Positions 26,050 to 35,549 of a DNA stretch of 64,000 nucleotides are shown one piece after another. The stretch's first letter is position 1. Every line of letters begins with the position of its first letter. The position numbers were made by a program, and so were the translations under genes. The notes beneath the pieces are model-generated. The model worked only from the letters and a program-made list of their open reading frames with translations. It made no database searches and had not been told where the DNA came from. Source of the DNA: Flavobacteriaceae bacterium UBA3339 (GTDB lineage: Bacteria > Bacteroidota > Bacteroidia > Flavobacteriales > Flavobacteriaceae); assembly GCA_002360925.1 (NCBI GenBank), contig DERN01000010.1, positions 218,969-282,968 on the forward strand, given 5' to 3'.

Positions 26050-26082
26050 AAAAAAACCCATCCTTGCGCAAACAAGGATGGG
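26050..26082 (-). terminator. terminator of the grpE-dnaJ transcript
   Basis: Stem CCCATCCTTG / CAAGGATGGG with a 6-base loop, followed on the minus strand by a run of 8 T. It insulates the ABC operon from dnaJ. Confidence 0.9.
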
Positions 26083-26150
26083 AAAAATTGCTATGAAAAA
26101 GAAAATCCACCGTTTTATAAGTGTACCACAAAGTTAATTATTTTTTTCAC

Positions 26151-27278
26151 TTAAGAAAACATTTCCTTCACTTTTTCAAAAAAACTTTTATCTCCTTTTT
26201 GCGGATGTGGCACAAAATTCTTATCTTCTTTGTTTCTTTCGAAGAATTCTTTCTGTTCTTTTGAAAGTTTCTTAGGTGTCCAAACATTGATATGGATTAG
26301 AAAATCTCCTGTTCCGTAACCTTGAATACTCGGTAATCCTTTTCCTTTTAATCTTAATATTTTTCCTGACTGAATTCCTTCTTCTAATTTGATACGTACT
26401 TTTCCTGTTACCGTATCAATTTCTTTAGATCCTCCTAAAACAGCTTCGGAAATACTTATATATAAATCGTAATGAATATTTTCGCCTTCGCGTTTTAATG
26501 TTTCGTGTTCGATTTCTTCAATTACCACGATTAAATCACCTGAAACACTATTTGCTCCCGGAGCATCGTTTCCTTTTCCTGAAACTTTTAATTGAATTCC
26601 GTCTGAAACACCTGCCGGAATTTTGATTGAAACTGTTTCGTCAGAAACGATCATTCCTTCAGCATCGCTTCCTTCTGGTTTATGATCTAGCAATTGACCC
26701 GAACCATGACAAGTTGGACAAGGCGACGAAGTTTGCATACGACCTAAAATGGTGTTTTGAACACGCATTACCTGACCTGTTCCGTTACAAGTAGAACACG
26801 TTTTATAAGTTACGCCGCTTGCTTTTACTTTACGTTTTACCTTAACTTTCTTCTCAACTCCGTTTGCAATATCTTCTAAAGTAAGTTTTACTTTTATACG
26901 TAAATTAGAACCTTTTACTCTACGTTGACCGCCACCGCTAAAGCCACCGAAACCGCCAAAGCCGCCACCAAAAGCTCCTCCGAAAATATCTCCAAACTGA
27001 CTAAAAATATCTTCCATATTATTGAAGCCACCACCGCCTCCAAATCCGCCAGCTCCTTCAAAAGCTGCATGTCCGTACTGATCGTAACGTGCTTTTTTAT
27101 CTGGATCGCTTAAAACTTCATAAGCTTCGGCTGCCATTTTAAAATTCTCTTCGGCTTCCTTATCTCCCGGATTTTTATCAGGATGGAATTCGATCGCTTT
27201 TTTACGATATGCTTTTTTTATCGCAGCTGCATCGGCACTTTTATCAATACCTAATATTTCGTAATAGTCTTTTTTCAT
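26151..27278 (-). CDS. dnaJ: chaperone DnaJ with reduced zinc-binding region
   Basis: Hsp40 co-chaperone that stimulates DnaK. The J domain has HPD (residues 32-34), followed by a Gly/Phe-rich linker (about 74-120) and beta-sandwich client domains. The zinc region has only two CxxCxGxG repeats, CSTCNGTG and CPTCHGSG, where DnaJ normally has four. Their spacing and the QV/VQ context match repeats 2 and 3 (the Zn2 site), so the Zn1 site appears lost. 375 aa in all. Co-transcribed with grpE, 8 bases upstream; dnaK is not in the window. Confidence 0.96.
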   Translation of the reverse strand: MKKDYYEILGIDKSADAAAIKKAYRKKAIEFHPDKNPGDKEAEENFKMAAEAYEVLSDPDKKARYDQYGHAAFEGAGGFGGGGGFNNMEDIFSQFGDIFGGAFGGGFGGFGGFSGGGQRRVKGSNLRIKVKLTLEDIANGVEKKVKVKRKVKASGVTYKTCSTCNGTGQVMRVQNTILGRMQTSSPCPTCHGSGQLLDHKPEGSDAEGMIVSDETVSIKIPAGVSDGIQLKVSGKGNDAPGANSVSGDLIVVIEEIEHETLKREGENIHYDLYISISEAVLGGSKEIDTVTGKVRIKLEEGIQSGKILRLKGKGLPSIQGYGTGDFLIHINVWTPKKLSKEQKEFFERNKEDKNFVPHPQKGDKSFFEKVKEMFS

Positions 27279-27286
27279 TCTTCTTC

Positions 27287-27835
27287 TTATTGCCCAATCA
27301 CTACTTTTGGATAACGTATAATCTTATCGCCTAATTTATATCCCTTTTCAATTACATCTACAACTTTCCCTTTCATATCATCGCCAGCTGGGATTTGAGT
27401 AACCGCTTCGGCAATATCTGCATCGAAAAGATCTCCTTGATTGATTTCTACTACATTCAATCCTTTCGAAGTCAAATTGTCACGTAATTTATTTGAAATT
27501 AAATTAAAACCTGTCAAATGTTCACTTGCTCCCATTGATTCCATTTGAAGAATAGCTCGATCGAAATCATCTAAAATGGGTAAAAGAACTTTCATAACAT
27601 CTTCGTTTGCAGTCGAAAACAATTCTAATCGCTCGCGAGCTGTTCTTTTTCTAAAGTTCTCAAATTCAGCAAACAGTCTTAAATATCTATCTTTTTCTAC
27701 CGCTAACTGATCTTCTACAGATTCTTTTCCTTCTTGATTATCAATCGTTTCAACATTTTCAGTTTCGTTGGCATTATTTAATTCCTCGCCATTGTTATGT
27801 TGCATATCTTTATCTTTAATTTCTTCGTTTGTCAT
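27287..27835 (-). CDS. grpE: nucleotide exchange factor GrpE
   Basis: 182 residues: an acidic, Asn/Glu-rich N-terminal tail (1-55), a long coiled coil beginning LAVEKDRYLRLFAEFENFRKR, and a C-terminal beta domain ending DKIIRYPKVVIGQ. It drives ADP release from DnaK. It heads a grpE-dnaJ pair. An inverted repeat GACAAATTGTC lies 58 bases upstream and a half-site abuts the start codon, possible heat-shock control signals. Confidence 0.96.
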   Translation of the reverse strand: MTNEEIKDKDMQHNNGEELNNANETENVETIDNQEGKESVEDQLAVEKDRYLRLFAEFENFRKRTARERLELFSTANEDVMKVLLPILDDFDRAILQMESMGASEHLTGFNLISNKLRDNLTSKGLNVVEINQGDLFDADIAEAVTQIPAGDDMKGKVVDVIEKGYKLGDKIIRYPKVVIGQ

Positions 27836-27892
27836 AATTTGTCACTTTTTACAGTTGCAGATAAACAAATTCGAAGCCACTCTTAAAAACTA

Positions 27893-27903
27893 GACAAATT
27901 GTC
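27893..27903. promoter_or_regulatory. inverted repeat upstream of grpE
   Basis: GACAAATTGTC is a perfect 5+1+5 inverted repeat, 58 bases before grpE and 112 before the YceI gene in a divergent gap. A similar half-site AATTTGTCA lies at 27837-27845 beside the grpE start. It may be an operator or an alternative promoter element for heat-shock genes; this is inference. Confidence 0.35.
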
Positions 27904-27983
27904 AGAATATTTCGAAGTTCTTAATCCAGATTAAGAAATAAACAGATTAGGTAAATTCACATTTTATTAAGAATTTTTTATAA

Positions 27984-27991
27984 TATCTTTG
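27984..27991 (+). promoter_or_regulatory. -7 box of the YceI lipoprotein promoter
   Basis: TATCTTTG, full TAnnTTTG match, 23 bases before the ATG. The region upstream is A/T-rich without a clear TTG. Confidence 0.55.
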
Positions 27992-28014
27992 CTTCGTAAA
28001 AAATATTTATCATT

Positions 28015-28683
28015 ATGAAAAAAAATGTATTAGCTATTGTTGCTTTAGCAGCTTTATCGCTTACAGCTTGTAAAAAAGAGAATACAACTGTTGAAACAAA
28101 TGACGCTGTTGAAACTACAGAGCAAACATCGGATGCTGTTGCTTATAATGTAAATGCTGCTGATTCTAAATTAGATTGGATTGGTGGTAAAGTATCTGGT
28201 GACCAACACACAGGAACTATTGGTTTAAAAGACGGACAAGTTTTTGTAACTAATAATGCTGTTACTGGAGGAAAATTTACAATTGACATGAATTCGATTG
28301 TTGTTACTGATATTACAGACACTGAAATGAAAGCTGGTTTAGAAGGTCACTTAAAAGGAGCTACAGCTGAAAATGCAGATCATTTCTTTAATGTTTCTAA
28401 ATACCCGACTTCTTCTTTCGAAATCACTAAAGTAACAGAAGAAAATGGAAAACAAATGATTGAAGGTAACCTTACTATTAAAGAGACTTCTCACAGTATT
28501 AAATTTCCTGCAACTGTTACAATTTCTGATTCTGAAGTTGTGATTAACTCTGACGAGTTCGAAATTGACAGAACTAAATGGGCTGTAAACTACAATTCTG
28601 GTTCAGTTGTTAAAGATTTAGCTGGTGATAAAATCATTAACGACAACATTAAATTAAAAGTATCTTTAAAAGCTACTAAATAA
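28015..28683 (+). CDS. YceI family lipoprotein
   Basis: 222 residues. Lipoprotein signal with lipobox SLTAC (Cys 19), a Thr/Glu-rich linker, then the YceI beta-barrel domain (about 45-222) with SKLDWIGGKVSGDQHTG, GGKFTIDMNSI and the EIDRTKWAVNY segment. The family binds long isoprenoid or amide lipids in the barrel. It is a single gene with its own promoter box and strong terminator. Codon choice looks more uniform (repeated GCT, ACT, GTT), as in well-expressed genes; that is an impression, not a calculation. Confidence 0.94.
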   Translation: MKKNVLAIVALAALSLTACKKENTTVETNDAVETTEQTSDAVAYNVNAADSKLDWIGGKVSGDQHTGTIGLKDGQVFVTNNAVTGGKFTIDMNSIVVTDITDTEMKAGLEGHLKGATAENADHFFNVSKYPTSSFEITKVTEENGKQMIEGNLTIKETSHSIKFPATVTISDSEVVINSDEFEIDRTKWAVNYNSGSVVKDLAGDKIINDNIKLKVSLKATK

Positions 28684-28690
28684 GAATAAA

Positions 28691-28722
28691 AAAATCCTCA
28701 GAGAATTCTGAGGATTTTTTTT
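28691..28722 (+). terminator. terminator after the YceI gene
   Basis: Stem AAAATCCTCAGA / TCTGAGGATTTT, loop GAAT, then a T run. An almost identical hairpin ends rny at 55215. Confidence 0.9.
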
Positions 28723-28781
28723 AATATCAATTTAATTTTCACCAATTCCTCCACTCCATTTTTTTTGTACTTTAGATGTGA

Positions 28782-28789
28782 TATATTTG
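28782..28789 (+). promoter_or_regulatory. -7 box of the mutS promoter
   Basis: TATATTTG, full TAnnTTTG match, 19 bases before the mutS ATG. A TTG at 28765-28767 is only 14 bases upstream, shorter than usual. Confidence 0.5.
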
Positions 28790-28808
28790 TAGAAAATAGA
28801 AAGAAAAC

Positions 28809-31412
28809 ATGTCTACAAAGGAAAAAGTAAAGAAAGAAACGCCCTTAATGCAGCAATACAATCAAATAAAAGCGAAGTACCCAGATGCTTGTCTTTTATT
28901 CCGAGTGGGCGATTTTTACGAAACCTTTGGAGAAGATGCTGTTCGAACGGCTAAAGTTTTGGGTATTACGTTAACCAAAAGAGGCGCTGGTTCTTCTAGC
29001 GAAACCGAGCTGGCAGGTTTTCCGCATCATTCCTTAAATGTGTATTTGCCAAAATTGGTAAAAGCCGGGCTTCGCGTTGCGATCTGTGATCAATTAGAAG
29101 ATCCTAAAACTACTAAAACTATTGTAAAACGTGGTGTTACAGAATTGGTAACTCCTGGTGTAGCAATTAACGACGAAGTTTTACAATCTAAAAGCAACAA
29201 CTTTTTGGCTGCTTTACATTTTGGAAAGAAAAATATCGGAATTTCCTTTTTAGATGTTTCTACGGGAGAGTTTTTAACTTCACAAGGAAACGAAGAATAC
29301 ATCGATAAATTGTTGCAAAACTTTAAACCAAGCGAAGTTTTGGTTCAAAAAGGGAATAAAAACCACTTTTTACATCATTTTGGAAGCGATTTCAACCTTT
29401 TCTATTTAGAAGATTGGATTTTTAAAGACGATTATGCGAACGAAAGTTTAACCAATCATTTTAAAACAAATTCTTTAAAAGGTTTCGGAATCAGCGAATT
29501 ACAAGAAGGAATTATTTCTTGCGGAGCTATTTTATATTATTTATCCGAAACGCAACACAATAGAATTCAACACATTACAAACATTCAACGCATTGCAGAA
29601 GATGCCTATGTTTGGATGGATCGTTTTACGATTCGCAATTTGGAATTATATGGTTCGGCAAACGAAAATGCCACTACCCTTTTAGATATTATCGACAAAA
29701 CGTTATCGCCAATGGGCGGTCGTTTGTTAAAACGTTGGCTGGCTCTTCCTTTAAAAGATATTGATTCGATTAATAAACGATTCGATGTTGTAGACTATTT
29801 CAAAGAAAACACCGAAATTTTACAACAATTTCAATATCAAATCAAACAGATTTCCGATTTAGAACGTTTGATTTCTAAACTTGCAACAGGAAAAATTTCT
29901 CCGCGAGAGTTTGTGATATTAAAAGAAAGCTTAGATGCAATTATTCCGTTAAAAGAAACCGCTTTACAATCTAAAAACGATGCGTTAAAAGTTATTGGAG
30001 ATAAGCTTCATGCTTGCGAACTTTTAAGAGAAAAAATCTCAAAAACAATTTCGGCTGAAGCGCCCGTTGCTTTAAATAAAGGAAATGCCATTGCAAGTGG
30101 AATAAGTGACGAATTAGATGAGTTACGCGGAATTTCACAATCAGGGAAATCGTTTTTAGAAGCAATTGAACAACGCGAAAGCGAATTGACTGGAATTCCT
30201 TCTTTAAAAGTAGCGTTTAACAATGTTTTTGGTTATTATATCGAAGTTCGAAATACACATAAAGACAAAGTTCCCGAAACTTGGATTCGCAAACAAACGC
30301 TTGTTAATGCCGAACGTTATATAACCGAAGAATTAAAAGAATACGAAGCTAAAATTTTAGGAGCCGAAGAACGCATTTCTAAAATCGAAGCCGAAATCTA
30401 CGAAAAATTCATTATGTGGTGCGCGCAATACATTCAACCGGTTCAACTAAATGCAAATTTGGTTGCACAACTCGATTGTTTGCAATCGTACACACAATTA
30501 GCAATAGAAAATAATTACGTTCGACCAGTTTTAGAAGAAAGTCATGTTTTGGAAATAAAAGACGGACGCCATCCTGTAATTGAAAAACAATTGCCAATTG
30601 GCACTCCGTATATTGCAAACGACGTCTATTTAGATACCGAAACGCAGCAAATCATCATGATTACAGGACCAAATATGTCGGGAAAATCGGCTATTTTACG
30701 TCAAACGGCGTTAATCGTTTTGTTGGCTCAAATGGGCTGTTTTGTTCCCGCAAGTTTTGTTCGAATGGGAATTGTAGATAAAATCTTCACTCGAGTTGGC
30801 GCTTCGGATAATATCTCGATGGGCGAATCTACTTTTATGGTCGAAATGAACGAAACAGCTTCTATTTTGAATAATTTAACCGATCGAAGTTTGGTTTTAT
30901 TAGACGAAATTGGTCGAGGAACATCGACTTACGACGGAATTTCGATTGCTTGGGCAATTGCCGAATACATTCACGAACATCCTCAAAAAGCCAAAACCTT
31001 ATTTGCGACGCATTATCACGAATTGAATGATATGCACGAACAATTCGATCGCATTAAAAACTACAATGTTTCGGTAAAAGAATTAAAAGACAATGTCCTT
31101 TTCTTAAGAAAATTAGTTCCGGGCGGAAGCGCACATAGTTTTGGAATTCACGTTGCAAAAATGGCAGGAATGCCTAATTTAGTGGTTCAAAAAGCGCAAA
31201 AAACATTAAAGAAATTAGAAGCAAGCCACAAAACAGAAGGAACTCAGGAAGCATTAAAGGAAGACGATTTACAGTTAAGTATCTTTAATTTAGATGATCC
31301 TATTTTAGAAGAAATCCGTGACGAAATTGTTAATTTAGACATCAACACTTTAACGCCTGTTGAAGCTTTAATGAAACTGAACGAAATCAAAAAAATGGTT
31401 TCAAGAAAATAA
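28809..31412 (+). CDS. mutS: DNA mismatch repair protein MutS
   Basis: 867 residues. Domain I has the mismatch-probing FYE motif in FRVGDFYETFGEDA, with Phe stacking at the mispair. The ATPase has Walker A ITGPNMSGKSAILRQ, the STFMVEMNE motif, Walker B LVLLDEIGRGTSTYDG and FATHYHEL. A C-terminal tail precedes the stop. It recognises mismatches and recruits MutL, whose gene is at 4.7 kb. One base separates it from the HPP gene, which is probably co-transcribed. Confidence 0.97.
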   Translation: MSTKEKVKKETPLMQQYNQIKAKYPDACLLFRVGDFYETFGEDAVRTAKVLGITLTKRGAGSSSETELAGFPHHSLNVYLPKLVKAGLRVAICDQLEDPKTTKTIVKRGVTELVTPGVAINDEVLQSKSNNFLAALHFGKKNIGISFLDVSTGEFLTSQGNEEYIDKLLQNFKPSEVLVQKGNKNHFLHHFGSDFNLFYLEDWIFKDDYANESLTNHFKTNSLKGFGISELQEGIISCGAILYYLSETQHNRIQHITNIQRIAEDAYVWMDRFTIRNLELYGSANENATTLLDIIDKTLSPMGGRLLKRWLALPLKDIDSINKRFDVVDYFKENTEILQQFQYQIKQISDLERLISKLATGKISPREFVILKESLDAIIPLKETALQSKNDALKVIGDKLHACELLREKISKTISAEAPVALNKGNAIASGISDELDELRGISQSGKSFLEAIEQRESELTGIPSLKVAFNNVFGYYIEVRNTHKDKVPETWIRKQTLVNAERYITEELKEYEAKILGAEERISKIEAEIYEKFIMWCAQYIQPVQLNANLVAQLDCLQSYTQLAIENNYVRPVLEESHVLEIKDGRHPVIEKQLPIGTPYIANDVYLDTETQQIIMITGPNMSGKSAILRQTALIVLLAQMGCFVPASFVRMGIVDKIFTRVGASDNISMGESTFMVEMNETASILNNLTDRSLVLLDEIGRGTSTYDGISIAWAIAEYIHEHPQKAKTLFATHYHELNDMHEQFDRIKNYNVSVKELKDNVLFLRKLVPGGSAHSFGIHVAKMAGMPNLVVQKAQKTLKKLEASHKTEGTQEALKEDDLQLSIFNLDDPILEEIRDEIVNLDINTLTPVEALMKLNEIKKMVSRK

Positions 31413-31413
31413 C

Positions 31414-31995
31414 ATGTCCATAAAGAAAAACAAAACGTATCGCAAAACACGTTATTTGCTCTACAAAGAAACACTGGTTGATTTCAACGAACATCTTTGG
31501 GCTTTCATTGGCTCGTTTGTAGGTTTGGGAATCATTTGCTTTTTAAACTTCGAAGTCCTTTCTAAATATGATTTAACCTTATTGATTGGATCTTTTGGCG
31601 CAAGTTGCGTTTTAATTTACGGAGCAATTGGGAGTCCACTTGCACAACCAAAAAATCTTTTTTTAGGTCATATTATTTCAGCAATCATCGGAGTAACGAT
31701 TTATAAATTGTTAGGAAATTTTATTTGGATTGCCGCTCCGTTAGCCGTTTCATTATCCATTATCGGCATGCAAATGGCAAAAGCATTACATCCGCCAGGT
31801 GGCGCAACCGCTTTAATTGCAGTTACAGGCGGAAACAGCATTACGAATTTAGGTTACGAATACGTTTTTTCTCCTGTTATAACAGGCGTGACCATTTTAT
31901 TTATTGCTGCATTAATCTTTAATAATATTCCGCATAAAAGACAATACCCGGTAAAATCATTTATCATTTTAAAAAGAAAATCGAGATCTAAATAA
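31414..31995 (+). CDS. HPP family integral membrane protein
   Basis: 193 residues with four to five hydrophobic helices (about 24-47, 52-72, 88-118, 135-160). The HPP motif that names the family is in KALHPPGGATALIA. The family includes nitrite transporters in plants and cyanobacteria; its substrate here is unknown. It follows mutS by one base and ends at a terminator. Confidence 0.9.
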   Translation: MSIKKNKTYRKTRYLLYKETLVDFNEHLWAFIGSFVGLGIICFLNFEVLSKYDLTLLIGSFGASCVLIYGAIGSPLAQPKNLFLGHIISAIIGVTIYKLLGNFIWIAAPLAVSLSIIGMQMAKALHPPGGATALIAVTGGNSITNLGYEYVFSPVITGVTILFIAALIFNNIPHKRQYPVKSFIILKRKSRSK

Positions 31996-32007
31996 ATCTC
32001 GATTTTT
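31977..32007 (+). terminator. terminator after mutS-HPP
   Basis: Stem AAAATCGAGAT / ATCTCGATTTT with an 8-base loop and T tail, overlapping the HPP stop codon. Confidence 0.88.
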
Positions 32008-32076
32008 ATTTCATAATATTTTGATTTTGGGGCAAAAATCAACACAAATAATTTTCATTAAATCATTTACATATCC

Positions 32077-32084
32077 TATTTTTG
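32077..32084 (+). promoter_or_regulatory. -7 box of the purH promoter
   Basis: TATTTTTG, full TAnnTTTG match, 25 bases before the purH ATG. Because purH and mreB are 30 bases apart without a terminator, this may also drive the cell-shape genes. Confidence 0.55.
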
Positions 32085-32109
32085 CATTTTAAAAACAACA
32101 TACTAAATA

Positions 32110-33642
32110 ATGAGCACAACTAAACAAATTCAATCGGCTTTAATTTCTGTTTTCGATAAAAACGGATTAGAACCAATTGTAAGAGAATTGCATAAACACA
32201 ACGTAACTATTTATTCAACTGGTGGAACCGAAACGTTTATTAAAGAACTTGGAATTCCGGTTGTTGCAGTAGAAGATGTTACTTCATATCCTTCTATTTT
32301 AGGTGGACGTGTAAAAACGTTGCATCCTAAAATTTTCGGCGGAATCTTAAACAGACAAGATAATCCTTCGGATGTTCAACAAATGGAAGAGTTTGCAATT
32401 CCTCAAATTGATTTAGTTATTGTAGATTTATATCCTTTCGAAAAAACGGTTGCTTCCGGAGCAGATGAAGCTTCAATTATTGAAAAGATTGATATCGGTG
32501 GAATTTCATTAATTCGCGCCGGAGCTAAAAACTTTAAAGACACCGTTATTGTTGCTTCTGTTGAAGAATATGCTACTTTCTTGAACTTTTATACAGAAGG
32601 AAACGGAACTACAACTTTAGCTCAACGTAAATATTTAGCAACAAAAGCATTCCATACTTCTTCGCATTACGACGGAGCGATTTTCAACTATTTTAACCAA
32701 GAAGCAGGAGAATCGATCTTAAAAATTAGTCAAAGCGAAGCGCAAACATTACGCTACGGAGAGAATCCTCATCAAAAAGGAACTTTCTATGGAAATTTTG
32801 ACGAAATGTTTGAAAAATTACACGGAAAAGAATTATCTTACAACAATTTACTTGATGTAGATGCTGCCGTTAATTTAATGAACGAGTTTAAAACAGAAGC
32901 ACCTACTTTTGCAATTTTAAAACATAACAATGCTTGTGGTGTTGCGCAAAAACCAACCATGAAAGAAGCTTATTTGGCAGCTTTAGCTGGAGATCCTACT
33001 TCGGCTTTTGGTGGAGTTTTAATCGCAAACGGAAACATTGACAAAGGAACAGCAGAAGAAGTAAATAAATTATTCTGCGAAATTGTAATTGCGCCTTCAT
33101 ACGATGCAGAAGCAATTACTATTTTACAAGAAAAGAAAAATAGAATCATCTTGATTATAAAAGACGTTGTATTACCAACTACACAAGTTCGTACATGCTT
33201 AAACGGAATTTTAGTTCAAGATAAAGACAACGTTACAGATACTAAAGAACACCTAACAAACGTTACTACTTTAGTGCCTAACGATAACCAGATCGAAGAT
33301 CTATTGTTTGCTTCTAAAATATGCAAACACACAAAGTCTAATACCATTGTATTAGCAAAAAACAAGCAATTATGCGCTTCTGGAACAGGACAAACATCTC
33401 GCGTAGATGCGTTGCGTCAGGCTATTGAAAAAGCTAATTCATTCCAATTTGATTTGAATGGAGCTGTAATGGCAAGCGATGCCTTTTTCCCATTCCCTGA
33501 TTGCGTAGAAATTGCGCATAACGCAGGAATTACTGCTGTAATCCAACCAGGTGGTTCAATTAAAGATAATCTAAGTATTGATTATTGCAACGAAAACCAA
33601 ATGGCGATGGTTACAACCGGAATCAGACATTTCAAACATTAA
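32110..33642 (+). CDS. purH: bifunctional AICAR formyltransferase/IMP cyclohydrolase
   Basis: Last two steps of de novo purine synthesis. The N-terminal MGS-like cyclohydrolase domain (1-190) has YSTGGTETFIKELGIP and GGRVKTLHPKIFGGIL. The transformylase domain has LRYGENPHQKG, the catalytic Lys-His in LKHNNACGVA, GDPTSAFGGV and the C-terminal SDAFFPFPDCVE. 510 aa is normal. The gene lies directly upstream of mreB with a 30-base gap and no terminator, an arrangement conserved in related genomes as far as I recall. Confidence 0.97.
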   Translation: MSTTKQIQSALISVFDKNGLEPIVRELHKHNVTIYSTGGTETFIKELGIPVVAVEDVTSYPSILGGRVKTLHPKIFGGILNRQDNPSDVQQMEEFAIPQIDLVIVDLYPFEKTVASGADEASIIEKIDIGGISLIRAGAKNFKDTVIVASVEEYATFLNFYTEGNGTTTLAQRKYLATKAFHTSSHYDGAIFNYFNQEAGESILKISQSEAQTLRYGENPHQKGTFYGNFDEMFEKLHGKELSYNNLLDVDAAVNLMNEFKTEAPTFAILKHNNACGVAQKPTMKEAYLAALAGDPTSAFGGVLIANGNIDKGTAEEVNKLFCEIVIAPSYDAEAITILQEKKNRIILIIKDVVLPTTQVRTCLNGILVQDKDNVTDTKEHLTNVTTLVPNDNQIEDLLFASKICKHTKSNTIVLAKNKQLCASGTGQTSRVDALRQAIEKANSFQFDLNGAVMASDAFFPFPDCVEIAHNAGITAVIQPGGSIKDNLSIDYCNENQMAMVTTGIRHFKH

Positions 33643-33672
33643 TAACAATATTTAATACACCCTTTTATTACT

Positions 33673-34701
33673 ATGGGATTTTTTGACTTCATGACCGAGG
33701 AAATTGCAATGGACCTTGGTACTGCTAATACTTTAATAATTCACAATGGAAAAGTCGTAGTGGATAGTCCATCCATTGTGGCTCGCGATCGCGTATCGGG
33801 AAAAATCCTAGCGGTTGGTAAAGAAGCAAGTTTGATGCAGGGTAAAACCCACGACAACATCAAAACCATCCGCCCTTTAAAAGACGGTGTAATTGCAGAT
33901 TTCGATGCTTCTGAGAAAATGATCAATTTGTTCATTAAAAGCATTCCTGCCTTAAAGAAAAAATTATTTACTCCGGCACTTCGTATGGTGGTGTGTATTC
34001 CTTCTGGAATTACAGAAGTAGAAATGCGCGCTGTAAAAGAATCATGTGAACGTGTTAACGGTAAAGAAGTATATCTTATTCACGAACCTATGGCTGCTGC
34101 AATCGGTATCGGCGTTGATATTATGCAACCAAAAGGAAACATGATTGTGGATATAGGTGGTGGTACAACCGAAATCGCTGTTTTAGCTTTAGGCGGAATT
34201 GTGTGTGACAAATCGGTAAAAATTGCCGGAGACGTTTTCACAAACGACATCATTTATTACATGCGTACGCAACACAACTTATTTGTTGGAGAAAGTACTG
34301 CTGAAAAAATCAAAATCGAAATTGGTGCTGCTGTAGAAGATTTAGATCAAGGTCCGGAAGATTTATTAGTTCAAGGTCGTGATTTGCTTACAGGAAAACC
34401 AAAACAGGTGAATGTTTCGTACCGAGAAATTGCAAAAGCTTTAGATAAATCGATTCAACGTATTGAAGATGCTGTAATGGAAACGTTATCGCAAACTCCG
34501 CCAGAATTAGCAGCCGATATTTACAATACAGGTATTTATTTAGCCGGTGGTGGATCTATGTTAAGAGGTTTAGACAAACGTATTTCTCAGAAAACAGATT
34601 TACCTGTTTACATTGCTGAAGATCCTTTAAGAGCAGTTGTTCGCGGAACAGGAATCGCAATAAAGAACATCGAGAAATTTAAAAGTATTCTTATAAAATA
34701 A
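33673..34701 (+). CDS. mreB: rod shape-determining protein MreB
   Basis: Actin-like protein that forms filaments under the inner membrane and directs wall elongation. Actin-fold ATP motifs are present: phosphate 1 MDLGTANTLI, phosphate 2 MIVDIGGGTTEIAVL, adenosine LAGGGSMLRGLD, and the family segment HEPMAAAIG. 342 aa is normal. First gene of mreB-mreC-mreD-mrdA-rodA. Confidence 0.98.
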   Translation: MGFFDFMTEEIAMDLGTANTLIIHNGKVVVDSPSIVARDRVSGKILAVGKEASLMQGKTHDNIKTIRPLKDGVIADFDASEKMINLFIKSIPALKKKLFTPALRMVVCIPSGITEVEMRAVKESCERVNGKEVYLIHEPMAAAIGIGVDIMQPKGNMIVDIGGGTTEIAVLALGGIVCDKSVKIAGDVFTNDIIYYMRTQHNLFVGESTAEKIKIEIGAAVEDLDQGPEDLLVQGRDLLTGKPKQVNVSYREIAKALDKSIQRIEDAVMETLSQTPPELAADIYNTGIYLAGGGSMLRGLDKRISQKTDLPVYIAEDPLRAVVRGTGIAIKNIEKFKSILIK

Positions 34702-34715
34702 CATCATAAATCAGC

Positions 34716-35549
34716 ATGCAGCAAATCTTATATTTTATAACTAAAAACAGTACTAAGCTACTGTTTTTGCTGCTTTTAGTAGTTTCACTCTACTTAACGG
34801 TTCAAACGCATTCTTATCACAAAAGCCAAGTACTTCACAGTGCTAATTTTGTATCGGGCGCGGTGTATGAAAAAACCAACAGTATTACCGAATATCTTCA
34901 TTTAAAAGATGAAAATAATCGTTTGGCAGAAGAAAACGCAAAACTAAAACAGATTTTATATAACAGCGAGGTAATTGTGGATAGCGCTTTTGCGATTAAT
35001 CCCGAAATACGCATCGCACAAGATTTTAAACTGTTTCATGCTAAGATTATTAAAAACTCTTTTTATAACAAAGACAATTATTTAACCATCAAAGGCGGAA
35101 GCAAAAATGGTGTAAAGAAAGATATGGGAGTTATTAATTCCAAAGGTGTTATTGGAATTGTAGAAAACGTTTCGAAAAATTATGCAACTATTCAAAGTAT
35201 TTTGAATACGCAAACCAAGATTAGTGCAAAATTAAGCAACAGTAATCATTTTGGAACTATTACTTGGAACGGAAAAAACACAGGTTTTGTGCAATTGATC
35301 GACATTCCTAAATTGGCGGTTTTACACAAAGGAGATTCAATCGTTACCGGAGGAATTTCGACTATTTTTCCAGAAAATGTTCCAATCGGAGTTGTGGACA
35401 AGGTTTTTACATCAAAAAACTCAAACTTTTATACCATAAACGTTCGTTTGTTTAACGACATGACAAGTATTGGTTCGGTTTATTTGATCGAAAACATTCA
35501 CATCAACGAAATTAATCAATTGGAAGAAGAAACAACAAGCGATGAATAA
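34716..35549 (+). CDS. mreC: rod shape-determining protein MreC
   Basis: 277 residues: one N-terminal transmembrane helix (about 11-29), a coiled coil (about 60-90, LKDENNRLAEENAKLKQIL) and a periplasmic double beta-barrel (about 110-260; the segment GVKKDMGVINSKGVIGIVE is typical). It links MreB filaments to PBP2 and RodA. It overlaps mreD by 8 bases. Confidence 0.95.
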   Translation: MQQILYFITKNSTKLLFLLLLVVSLYLTVQTHSYHKSQVLHSANFVSGAVYEKTNSITEYLHLKDENNRLAEENAKLKQILYNSEVIVDSAFAINPEIRIAQDFKLFHAKIIKNSFYNKDNYLTIKGGSKNGVKKDMGVINSKGVIGIVENVSKNYATIQSILNTQTKISAKLSNSNHFGTITWNGKNTGFVQLIDIPKLAVLHKGDSIVTGGISTIFPENVPIGVVDKVFTSKNSNFYTINVRLFNDMTSIGSVYLIENIHINEINQLEEETTSDE

